The translations under genes were made by a program, and so were the position numbers. A stretch of 6,851 nt of DNA from Bacteroidota bacterium. GTDB lineage: Bacteria > Bacteroidota > Bacteroidia > B-17B0 > Aurantibacillaceae. Positions 1 to 6,012 of the stretch are shown in pieces (the stretch's first letter is position 1; the number at the start of each line of letters is the position of its first letter). The stretch spans positions 1 to 6,851 of the forward strand of contig CANJJP010000085.1 of NCBI GenBank assembly GCA_947474485.1, written 5' to 3'. A model generated the notes under the pieces. It ran no database searches and was not told the origin of the DNA. It worked only from the letters and a program-made list of their open reading frames with translations.

Positions 1-201
1 ATTTAATGAGTAAAATGCAAAACCACCATTTACTAAACAATAGCAGATGTATAAAATGTTATTGGTATTATCTGCTAGTTGTTTATCTGGACAATTACTT
101 TCTAAAAATAATTTTCCGTTGCGGTATAAAATTTTACCAACCCAAATCACCACAAATAAACTTGTGCTGAGGTAAAGAAGATATGCGATTGTATTGTTCA
201 T
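1..201 (-). CDS. Small membrane protein of unknown function, downstream partner of the GbsR-type regulator (3' end beyond the window)
   Basis: The first 67 codons of a gene run leftward from an ATG at 201-199 and stay open to the window edge. The product starts MNNTIAYLLYLSTSLFVVIW, a hydrophobic N-terminal membrane segment (about residues 5-20). A polar stretch with YRNGK (about residues 26-30) and a DKQLADNTNN segment follows, then a second hydrophobic segment (about residues 48-64). This looks like an inner-membrane protein with at least two spans. It lies 46 bases after the regulator gene on the same strand, so co-transcription is likely, but a dyad at 209-232 and a weak promoter candidate sit in the gap and could give it separate control. 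From memory, small membrane proteins with a YRNGK-like motif recur beside this regulator type in Bacteroidota. No biochemical function can be assigned. The gene is real on grounds of open length, start context and hydrophobicity pattern. Confidence 0.7.
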   Translation of the reverse strand, partial: MNNTIAYLLYLSTSLFVVIWVGKILYRNGKLFLESNCPDKQLADNTNNILYICYCLVNGGFAFYSLN

Positions 202-208
202 GTTATTA

Positions 209-232
209 AACTTTCAGTAATTAATGAAACAT
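209..232. promoter_or_regulatory. Candidate operator dyad (copy 2), before the small membrane-protein gene
   Basis: The site reads AACTTTCA, eight bases, TGAAAC, then AT. The core arms TTTCA (212-216) and TGAAA (225-229) are perfect inverse complements separated by 8 bases. Spacing and flanking bases match the dyad at 792-815 before the regulator gene. The site ends 7 bases before the start codon of the downstream gene. Binding by the neighbouring GbsR/MarR-type regulator is inferred from position and symmetry. Confidence 0.5.
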
Positions 233-256
233 ATAATTAAAAAAATATTACTTAAA
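226..256 (-). promoter_or_regulatory. Weak promoter candidate for the small membrane-protein gene
   Basis: On the minus strand TTTA (256-253) is followed after 19 bases by TATGTTTC (233-226). These match the Bacteroidota -33 (TTTG) and -7 (TAnnTTTG) elements with one difference each. The -7 element lies over one arm of the 209-232 dyad, as expected if a repressor bound there. AT-rich sequence yields such matches easily, so this is only a candidate. Confidence 0.25.
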
Positions 257-754
257 TAACTTAAATAAAGCACCAACTAATGCGTTTTCATCCAATTTTA
301 TAGCCTTTTCCAATGCAAAATCAGCTTTTTCAACTACCCCTTCAATATGATTCACTGCTTCCAATAAAGCTAAATGTTTTTTATTGTTAGGTTCTATTTC
401 CATGGTTTTAAGATCTTCCATGATTTGTAAAACCGGCTCAATCTCGCGTTTACGGCGCTCTTTAATGATTTGTTTGGCTACTTTCCAAATATCTTTTTCA
501 GCTCTAAAAAATTCTTTTCGTTCTCCCGCCTTTAACTCTCTAAAAATCAGGCCCCAATCAATTAAGTCACGTAAATTCATGTTTGCGTTACCTCTAGAGA
601 TTTGCAATTCCTTCATAATATCTTCGGTACAAAGCGAGTCCGGACTAATAAGCAAAAGTGCATGAACCTGAGCCATGGTGCGACTGATTCCCCAGCTGCT
701 ACCTAATGTTCCCCAGGCTTGTAAAAACTTTTCTTTTGCTTCTTCGTAGTTCAT
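248..754 (-). CDS. GbsR/MarR-family transcriptional regulator
   Basis: This 168-residue protein is a DNA-binding regulator of the GbsR branch of the MarR superfamily (COG1510-like), expected to act as a cytoplasmic dimer. A winged helix-turn-helix occupies about residues 25-86. TMAQVHALLLIS is the first helix, TEDIMKELQISRGNANMNLR is the helix-turn-helix with SRGNANMN in the recognition helix, and GLIFRELKAGERKEFFRAE is the strand-wing-strand. A long basic and acidic helical region (about 88-150, with KERRKREIEP) follows and would serve in dimerisation. The length is normal for the family. The ATG at 754 gives the conserved N-terminus NYEEAKEKFLQAWGTLGSSW. A good promoter and an overlapping dyad lie just upstream, and a small membrane-protein gene follows on the same strand. 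GbsR in Bacillus controls choline and glycine betaine genes, but no such genes are in view here, so the ligand and targets are unknown. Confidence 0.9.
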   Translation of the reverse strand: MNYEEAKEKFLQAWGTLGSSWGISRTMAQVHALLLISPDSLCTEDIMKELQISRGNANMNLRDLIDWGLIFRELKAGERKEFFRAEKDIWKVAKQIIKERRKREIEPVLQIMEDLKTMEIEPNNKKHLALLEAVNHIEGVVEKADFALEKAIKLDENALVGALFKLFK

Positions 755-770
755 AATCTAATTGGTAGAT

Positions 771-801
771 CAAAGGTAAAACAAGTTCTCTAACTTTCAA
801 A
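771..801 (-). promoter_or_regulatory. Promoter of the GbsR-type regulator gene
   Basis: On the minus strand TTTG (801-798) is followed after exactly 19 bases by TACCTTTG (778-771). Both are perfect matches to the Bacteroidota consensus (TTTG, then TAnnTTTG). Transcription would begin near 766-763, leaving a leader of about ten bases before the ATG at 754. No Shine-Dalgarno sequence is present. The -33 element lies inside the 792-815 dyad. Confidence 0.65.
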
Positions 802-815
802 ATAAATTGAAACTT
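792..815. promoter_or_regulatory. Candidate operator dyad (copy 1), overlapping the regulator's own promoter
   Basis: The site reads AACTTTCA, eight bases, TGAAAC, then TT. Its arms AACTTTCAA (792-800) and TTGAAACTT (807-815) are inverse complements at 8 of 9 positions around a 6-base centre. The size and symmetry suit a MarR-type dimer. It covers the -33 element of the regulator promoter, so binding would be expected to repress transcription. A second copy of the same design lies at 209-232. Identity of the bound protein is inferred. Confidence 0.6.
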
Positions 816-893
816 ATTTTCTATATTTTAAATAATTCATTCATTATGAACAATAAAAAGTTTAAACATATAGGCTAAAAAGGAAAATTTGGC

Positions 894-924
894 TTTTTTA
901 TGCGGCTTTCATTTGATATTATTG
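894..924 (+). promoter_or_regulatory. Weak promoter candidate for the lytic transglycosylase gene
   Basis: TTTT (894-897), a 19-base spacer and TATTATTG (917-924) match the Bacteroidota -33/-7 pattern with one difference in each box, and would give a leader of about 45-50 bases to the ATG at 979. The rest of the 755-978 intergenic stretch is AT-rich and shows nothing else convincing beyond the regulator's promoter and operator. Confidence 0.25.
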
Positions 925-978
925 CAAATATAAAGTGTAACGTTTATGCATTACAGCCGTTACATAAATACTAAATTG

Positions 979-2490
979 ATGAAACGTACTAACTATATAT
1001 TCCTATTTTTTGCCTTGCTTACTTCTGTTTGCTCTTTAAAAGCGCAAACCTTTGTTGCCAATGATGATCCTGTTGTAGTTGCTTTAGATAGTTTTGCAAC
1101 AGAAAAATTCCTTGAAAAAGCTTGGTCAAAACCCACTTCGCCTAAGTCGAGCAAATACCATTATGCGCCTGACTCTATCCCTACTTTTGATGATTTTGTT
1201 TACGAAGCACGTTTAGCAAAATTAGATGCGGTTTCTCCTTTTGATTTAGAGTACAACCCTACTGTTCGTGGTTATATTAATTTGTATGCTGATAGAAAAA
1301 GAGGATCTGTTAGCCGAATGATTGGTGTTTCGCAAATGTATTACCCAATGTTTGAAGAAGTGTTGGATAAATATAATTTGCCTTTAGAGTTAAAACATTT
1401 GGCTGTTATCGAATCTGCATTAAATCCTTTAGCAAAGTCAAAGGCAGGAGCAACAGGCTTGTGGCAGTTTATGTACCCAACAGCTAAGATGAATGGATTG
1501 GTTATTAATTCATATATCGACGAACGTAGTGATCCTTACAAAGAAACAATAGCTGCTGCTGAATATTTACAATTTTTATTTAAGATGTTTGGCGATTGGC
1601 AAATGGTGTTAGCTGCATATAATGGCGGTCCTGGAACAATTAATCATGCAATTAGAAGAAGTGGCGGTAAAAAAACATATTGGGAGATTCGTCCTTTCTT
1701 ACCAAAAGAAACACAAGGTTATGTTCCTGCATTTATTGCTGCAAACTACGTGATGAATTATTATGCTGAGCACAATATTTATCCAGCTGTTCCAAAGAAA
1801 CATTATTTCGAGTTAGATACGGTTGTTATTAAAGAGCCTTTAACCTTTGAACAAATTTCGAGCATTTTAGACGTTCCAATTGATGATATTGAATATTATA
1901 ATCCAGTTTACAAAAAGAACGTGATTCCATCGGGTGGGTACTTACTTACTTTGCCTAAAGCAAAAATTGGCCAATTTGTGAGCAATGAGCAGGAAATATA
2001 TGCAATGCTTCACAAGCGTAATGAAGAACAAAAATTAGCAGAAGGTGAAGGAGTAAAGGAAAAACAAATTACGCATATTGTAAAGAAAAGCGAAAATTTA
2101 GCCTCTATTGCTAAAAAATATGGTGTTTCATCAAAAGACTTGCGTAACTGGAATTACATTGGAAAGAAGGGATTGAAGCCAGGAAGAAAATTAGTGCTTT
2201 ATGTTAAGGAGCCTTCAGTTGGAAATCCAGTTGCTAAAAAGGAACCTGAAAATCTTAATTTGCAAAACAACAATACAAATATTGCTCTTAACGATAATAC
2301 TAAAACAAAGGACAAAACTAAACTAGCGGAGAACGTTACCACAACACCAAGTATTTACAAGGTGAAAAAGGGCGAAAACCTTTTTAAGATTTCTCAAAAG
2401 TTCGGTATTAGTGTAGAAGACCTAAAAAAGCTTAATAAGCTTGGCAGTAAAGGCAGTATTTCGGTAGGCCAAAAACTGAAAGTTAAATAA
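979..2490 (+). CDS. Secreted MltD-like lytic transglycosylase with C-terminal LysM repeats
   Basis: This 503-residue enzyme is predicted to cleave the MurNAc-GlcNAc bond of peptidoglycan non-hydrolytically, outside the inner membrane. The start at 979 is preferred over the in-frame ATG at 946 because it places a clean signal peptide at the N-terminus: MKRT, a hydrophobic run to about residue 18, and a likely cleavage after KAQ (residue 23). The cysteine near residue 18 does not fit a lipobox. A soluble lytic transglycosylase domain spans about 120-265. The catalytic glutamate is E145 in HLAVIESALNP, followed by GATGLWQFM (about 157-165) and AAYNGGPG (212-219), the usual family motifs. LysM repeats lie at about 365-409 and 459-503 with an Asn/Lys/Thr-rich linker between, and a degenerate LysM-like unit lies at about 284-325. 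This order is that of MltD-type proteins. It stands alone as a transcription unit, divergent from the regulator and followed by a hairpin. Confidence 0.93.
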   Translation: MKRTNYIFLFFALLTSVCSLKAQTFVANDDPVVVALDSFATEKFLEKAWSKPTSPKSSKYHYAPDSIPTFDDFVYEARLAKLDAVSPFDLEYNPTVRGYINLYADRKRGSVSRMIGVSQMYYPMFEEVLDKYNLPLELKHLAVIESALNPLAKSKAGATGLWQFMYPTAKMNGLVINSYIDERSDPYKETIAAAEYLQFLFKMFGDWQMVLAAYNGGPGTINHAIRRSGGKKTYWEIRPFLPKETQGYVPAFIAANYVMNYYAEHNIYPAVPKKHYFELDTVVIKEPLTFEQISSILDVPIDDIEYYNPVYKKNVIPSGGYLLTLPKAKIGQFVSNEQEIYAMLHKRNEEQKLAEGEGVKEKQITHIVKKSENLASIAKKYGVSSKDLRNWNYIGKKGLKPGRKLVLYVKEPSVGNPVAKKEPENLNLQNNNTNIALNDNTKTKDKTKLAENVTTTPSIYKVKKGENLFKISQKFGISVEDLKKLNKLGSKGSISVGQKLKVK

Positions 2491-2505
2491 TGACTGTGTT
2501 TTGTG

Positions 2506-2528
2506 GAATAAAATGCGGCATTTTATTC
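2506..2528 (+). terminator. Hairpin after the lytic transglycosylase gene, possible terminator
   Basis: GAATAAAATG and CATTTTATTC form a perfect 10-base-pair stem around the three-base loop CGG, 15 bases after the stop codon. No clean run of T follows (GATAAAAATTG), so it is a weak intrinsic terminator at best. It may instead protect the 3' end of the message. It also lies just upstream of the next gene. Confidence 0.5.
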
Positions 2529-2539
2529 GATAAAAATTG

Positions 2540-2547
2540 TACTTTTA
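2540..2547 (+). promoter_or_regulatory. Possible -7 element of the BatA/VWA gene
   Basis: TACTTTTA differs from TAnnTTTG only in the last base and lies 4 bases before the ATG at 2552, which would make the message nearly or fully leaderless. No TTTG lies at the expected 19-21 bases upstream, where the hairpin at 2506-2528 sits. The call therefore rests on one box only. Confidence 0.25.
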
Positions 2548-2551
2548 AGCG

Positions 2552-4603
2552 ATGAATTTTTTATATCCGGCATTTCTATTCGGTTTGTTTTCGCTCGCGG
2601 TTCCAGTTATTATTCATTTATTCAATTTTAGGAAATACAAAAAAGTTTATTTCACCAATGTTCGCTTTTTAAAAGAACTGAAACAAGAAAGCGAATCTAA
2701 ATCTAAGCTTAAAAATTATCTCATATTAGCTTCACGTTTATTAGCACTTACTTGCTTGGTATTAGCATTTGCCCAGCCTTTTATTCCAGCAAAAACTTCT
2801 AATGTAAAAAAGGGGCAAAAAGCAATTAGTATTTTTCTCGATAATTCCTTTAGCATGGAAGGATTAAGTAAAAACGGAATGCTGTTTGAAAACGCTAAGA
2901 ATAGGGCAAGAGAAATTGCAAATGCGTTTAGTGATGCAGATAAATTTCAATTGCTTACTAATGATTTTGAAGGTAAGCACCAACGCTTAGTTTCTAAAGA
3001 AGAATTTTTACAAGCATTGGATGAATGCAAAACAAGTTCATCGTTTAAAACAATGTCGGAAATTTATGCGCGACAAAAAGATTTATTAAACTCATCAGGA
3101 GCAAATGACAAACGCATTTATATCATAAGTGATTATCAAAAAACATCAGGCGATTTTAAAATAATAAAAGAAGATACAACTGTTTCAGCTTTCTTAATTC
3201 CATTGTTATCAAACTCAACAAGCAACGTATATATTGATACCTGTTGGTTCGATTCACCCGTGCAGCAAATAGGTATGACTCAAAAGTTGCATGTAAAAAT
3301 TGTAAATAACTCGCAAAACAATTTAGAGAATGCATCTTTGAAATTTTTTGCAAACGAAAAATTAATTACTCCTGTTACCTTTAATGCAGAGCCAAACACA
3401 AGTGCAGAAGTAGATGTTTCTTTTTTATTGAAAGAACAAGGCATACAAAATTGTAAATTAGAAATAGAAGATCATCCTATCACCTTTGATGACAAACTGT
3501 ATTTCAGTTATAATGTAAAAAGCAGTATTGCCACATTACTTATTAATGGCTCAGAAGCTAAGTCGGGAAGCTATTTCACATCACTTATGAAAAACGATTC
3601 GTTGTTTTCTTTTTCGGAGTGTACAGATAAAAACATTGAGTACGCAAAGTTCAACACAATTGATTTCATTATTTTGAATGGAATAAAAAACATTAGTTCT
3701 GGTTTAGTTTCAGAAATAAAAAAATTTACAACAAATGGAGGAAGCATTTTTATTGCCCCGTCCTTAAATGCGGACATTACTTCTTATAATGCTTTGTTTG
3801 CAAGTTTAGGAATGAATCCACTTGTGAAACTTGATACCGCAAACACCAAAGCAGATAAAATAAATTATGAACAAGGTTTGTATGATGGTGTATTTGAGAA
3901 AAAACAAGAAAATATTGATTTACCTAAAGTCTACGAATACTATCAGCAAGCAAACGGAATTAATAACAATGAAGATGTTGTAATGAGATTATTAAATGGA
4001 AGTAATTATTTATCTCAATACACTTATTCAAATGGCAGTAAAATATATCTCTGTTCTGCCCCGCTCGAAGATGAAGCTTCTAATTTTGGAAAGCATGCTT
4101 TGTTTGTTCCTACTGTAATTCGTATGGCAATCAATAGTTCTATTATCCGACCTATTTATTATAAATCAGGACGGAATGAAATGATTTCGATTAAAGACAA
4201 TGGGGCAGGAGAAGAAGGCATGGTTCACATTAAAACTATAAATGCTGCAATTGATATTATTCCTAAAATGAGAAAAGAACCAGGCTTATTAAACTTATAT
4301 ACACAGGGGCAAATTAAAGATGCAGGGAATTATTTAATTAATTATGCGGAAAAAAATCAAGAAGGGGTTTCATTTAACTACGAGCGTAAAGAGTCGGATT
4401 TAAGTAGTTTAATAAAAGAAGAATTAGAAAAAGTGATTTCCGAAACTGGACTAAAAAGTTTTAATACCATTGAAGCAGGGGAAAAATCATTAACTAATTC
4501 TATTGTTCAAGCAGCTGAAGGCACAAAACTGTGGAAATTCTTTTTAATTTTAACCATCGTATTTATACTAATAGAAATTTTATTAATCCGTTTATTAAAA
4601 TGA
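2552..4603 (+). CDS. BatA-type aerotolerance-domain, VWA-domain membrane protein
   Basis: This 683-residue protein begins with the double-membrane-spanning aerotolerance (BatA) N-terminal domain. Its features are MNFLYPAFLFGLFSLAVPVI (span 1), then HLFNFRKYKKVYFTNVRFLK, and a second span at about 56-76. A von Willebrand factor A domain follows (about 90-220). It has a metal-site DxSxS motif at D97-N-S99-F-S101, a candidate threonine at T167 and a candidate aspartate in ISDYQ (D194). The middle holds a beta-rich segment (about 240-320) and a region resembling a glutamine-amidotransferase-like fold (about 325-530, with DFIILNG and TTNGGSIFIAPS). A last membrane span lies at about 661-680. Length and layout suit the long BatA-domain proteins of Bacteroidota rather than the short BatA/BatB of the aerotolerance operon, and no MoxR, BatB, BatC or BatD gene is nearby. 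The role is probably in the cell envelope, but the exact function is unknown. The gene overlaps the next one by four bases (ATGA). Confidence 0.87.
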   Translation: MNFLYPAFLFGLFSLAVPVIIHLFNFRKYKKVYFTNVRFLKELKQESESKSKLKNYLILASRLLALTCLVLAFAQPFIPAKTSNVKKGQKAISIFLDNSFSMEGLSKNGMLFENAKNRAREIANAFSDADKFQLLTNDFEGKHQRLVSKEEFLQALDECKTSSSFKTMSEIYARQKDLLNSSGANDKRIYIISDYQKTSGDFKIIKEDTTVSAFLIPLLSNSTSNVYIDTCWFDSPVQQIGMTQKLHVKIVNNSQNNLENASLKFFANEKLITPVTFNAEPNTSAEVDVSFLLKEQGIQNCKLEIEDHPITFDDKLYFSYNVKSSIATLLINGSEAKSGSYFTSLMKNDSLFSFSECTDKNIEYAKFNTIDFIILNGIKNISSGLVSEIKKFTTNGGSIFIAPSLNADITSYNALFASLGMNPLVKLDTANTKADKINYEQGLYDGVFEKKQENIDLPKVYEYYQQANGINNNEDVVMRLLNGSNYLSQYTYSNGSKIYLCSAPLEDEASNFGKHALFVPTVIRMAINSSIIRPIYYKSGRNEMISIKDNGAGEEGMVHIKTINAAIDIIPKMRKEPGLLNLYTQGQIKDAGNYLINYAEKNQEGVSFNYERKESDLSSLIKEELEKVISETGLKSFNTIEAGEKSLTNSIVQAAEGTKLWKFFLILTIVFILIEILLIRLLK

Positions 4604-5871
4604 ATATTCTAATCAAGTCAGCAACCATTGTTGATAGCCGTTCTCCGTTGAATGGAAAAAAAACAGATGTATTAATTGAAAAGGGAATCATTACCCAAAT
4701 ACGTTCAAATATAAAAAACGACAAAGGCTACAAAACTGTTGAAGCAAACAACCTTTGCGTTTCTCCAGGTTGGTTAGATATGCAAGCGCGTTTCTGCGAT
4801 CCTGGTTTAGAACACAAAGAAGATATTCAAAGTGGTATACGCTCTGCAGCAGCAGGTGGATTTACTGCTGTTTGTATGATGCCTAGCACTGAACCACCTT
4901 TACATAGTAAATCACAAATTGATTATGTTATTAATAAAACCAAAGATGCTATTGTTGATGTTTATCCTGTTGGTACACTAACACATAACAGAGAAGGAAA
5001 AGACATTTCTGAAATGTACGACATGAAACTTTCGGGTGCTGTTGCTTTTTCGGATGATAAACGTCCAGTAAAAGATTCAGGATTGTTAATGCGTGCATTG
5101 CAATATGCAAGTAATGTTGATACTTTGGTGTTAACCCATAACGAAGATTTAAGTATCTCTCATGGCGGACAAATGCACGAAGGAGAAACTTCTACTCGCA
5201 TTGGTTTAAAAGGAATGCCAGCACTAGCAGAAGAATTAATGCTACAACGTAATTTTAAAATTGCAGAATACACAAACGGAAGATTGCACTCCAATTGTTT
5301 ATCTACCAAAAACAGTGTTGATTTATTAAAACGTGCAAAGGCAGATGGATTAAAGGTTACAGCAAGTGTTGCTGCGCATAATTTATTGTTGGATGATACT
5401 AAGTTGAGCGATTTCGATTCTAACTTTAAGGTAAATCCTCCGTTGCGTTCAAAAGATGATATTGAAGCCTTGAAGAAAGGCTTACTAAATAATGTATTAG
5501 ATGTTATTGTGAGCGACCATACTCCTGAAGATGTGGAGAACAAAGAGTTAGAATTTGATTTAGCACGTTTTGGCATTAGTAGTTTAGAAACAACCTATGC
5601 GGTAGCAAATACAGCGTGCGCAGCAAAACTAGAGCAAGCACATTTAATAGAAAAAATTTGCCATAACCCACGCACTATATTGGGAATTCAAATCCCTGAA
5701 ATAAAAGAAGGTGCAGAAGCAAATATTACTTTGTTTGATCCAACAGCAGATTGGATGCTTGAGAAAAAGCAACTAAAATCTAAATCAAGCAATTCTCCTT
5801 TTATTGGAATGACATTAAAAGGAAAAGTAATAGGTATCGTCAATAAAAACGAAATAAGTTTGAATCAATAA
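4600..5871 (+). CDS. Dihydroorotase-family (amidohydrolase) protein, probably catalytically inactive
   Basis: The 423-residue product aligns along its full length with type I dihydroorotases, which close carbamoyl-aspartate to dihydroorotate in pyrimidine synthesis. The start at 4600 is chosen because it gives the usual MNILIKSATIVD opening and an ATGA overlap with the gene before. An in-frame ATG 69 bases upstream lies inside that gene and would add an unrelated tail. Family landmarks are present: DPGLEHKED, AAAGGFTAVCMMPS, GAVAFSDD, LVLTHNED, NPPLRSKDD and VSDHTPED. Key residues are not. The canonical DxHxHxRDPG reads D60-M-Q62-A-R64-F-C66-DPG, so both metal-binding histidines and the substrate arginine are gone. 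The asparagine of MPNT is S96, the histidine before LST is C233, and the last histidine of DHAPH is E310. D152/D153, H180 and D306 remain. A structural or regulatory role like the PyrC-like subunits of some aspartate carbamoyltransferases is possible. Automated annotation would likely call it PyrC. Confidence 0.85.
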   Translation: MNILIKSATIVDSRSPLNGKKTDVLIEKGIITQIRSNIKNDKGYKTVEANNLCVSPGWLDMQARFCDPGLEHKEDIQSGIRSAAAGGFTAVCMMPSTEPPLHSKSQIDYVINKTKDAIVDVYPVGTLTHNREGKDISEMYDMKLSGAVAFSDDKRPVKDSGLLMRALQYASNVDTLVLTHNEDLSISHGGQMHEGETSTRIGLKGMPALAEELMLQRNFKIAEYTNGRLHSNCLSTKNSVDLLKRAKADGLKVTASVAAHNLLLDDTKLSDFDSNFKVNPPLRSKDDIEALKKGLLNNVLDVIVSDHTPEDVENKELEFDLARFGISSLETTYAVANTACAAKLEQAHLIEKICHNPRTILGIQIPEIKEGAEANITLFDPTADWMLEKKQLKSKSSNSPFIGMTLKGKVIGIVNKNEISLNQ

Positions 5872-5891
5872 AGTGATGAGATATTCACTTT
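5870..5891 (+). terminator. Hairpin overlapping the stop codon of the dihydroorotase-family gene
   Basis: AAAGTGA (5870-5876) and TCACTTT (5885-5891) form a perfect 7-base-pair stem with an 8-base loop, starting within the TAA stop. The right arm ends in TTT followed by GTTC. The position suits the end of the two-gene operon, but the stem is short and the U tract poor. Confidence 0.4.
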
Positions 5892-5935
5892 GTTCACGAA
5901 AAATTAACATCATTAGTTGATTAGTAATATTTAAA

Positions 5936-5953
5936 CCCACATTCCGCATTAGA
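5936..5953 (+). repeat. Left terminal inverted repeat of the IS1380-like relic
   Basis: The repeat reads CCCACATTCCGCATTAGA. The inverse complement of the right end reads CCCAGATTACGCATTAGA, giving 16 of 18 identical positions with mismatches at bases 5 and 9. The inner half, CGCATTAGA, is perfect. Confidence 0.8.
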
Positions 5954-5980
5954 CAAAAAGTTTGATTTTTGTAGTTATAA

Positions 5981-6003
5981 TTTCTAATGCTTAGTATTAG
6001 AAA
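5981..6003. repeat. Subterminal inverted repeat in the left end of the IS relic
   Basis: TTTCTAAT (5981-5988) and ATTAGAAA (5996-6003) are perfect inverse complements around a 7-base centre, between the left terminal repeat and the transposase start. Their core ATTAGA/TCTAAT is the inner end of the terminal repeats, so this may be an extra transposase-binding site or a hairpin limiting transposase expression. Confidence 0.5.
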
Positions 6004-6012
6004 AAATATGCT

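Noticed and set aside
384..665. Plus-strand open frame of 93 codons opposite the regulator gene
   Set aside because: It is antisense to a clear GbsR-type gene, has no recognisable domain, and is explained as a shadow of the real frame.
836..850. Short dyad TTCAT-N5-ATGAA in the divergent intergenic region
   Set aside because: Arms of five bases with a different spacing from the two matched operators; expected by chance in AT-rich sequence.
846..878. Ten-codon open frame (MNNKKFKHIG) between the regulator and transglycosylase genes
   Set aside because: It is too short and without supporting signals; chance occurrence in AT-rich DNA.
946..978. Upstream in-frame ATG that would extend the lytic transglycosylase by 11 residues
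   Set aside because: The extension would place polar residues before the signal peptide; the ATG at 979 gives a standard MKRT signal sequence.
3156..3777. Two minus-strand open frames (3156-3353 and 3571-3777) within the BatA/VWA gene
   Set aside because: They are antisense to a well-supported coding region with no protein-like features of their own.
4531..4599. Upstream in-frame ATG that would extend the dihydroorotase-like protein by 23 residues
   Set aside because: It lies inside the end of the BatA/VWA gene and encodes a sequence unlike the family N-terminus; the ATGA overlap start fits better.
2552..4603. Membership of the BatA/VWA gene in a full Bacteroides aerotolerance (Bat) operon
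   Set aside because: No MoxR ATPase, BatB, BatC or BatD gene is next to it; the neighbours are a transglycosylase and a dihydroorotase-like gene.
5160..5576. Minus-strand open frame of 138 codons inside the dihydroorotase-like gene
   Set aside because: It is serine-rich antisense translation of a conserved gene; a shadow.
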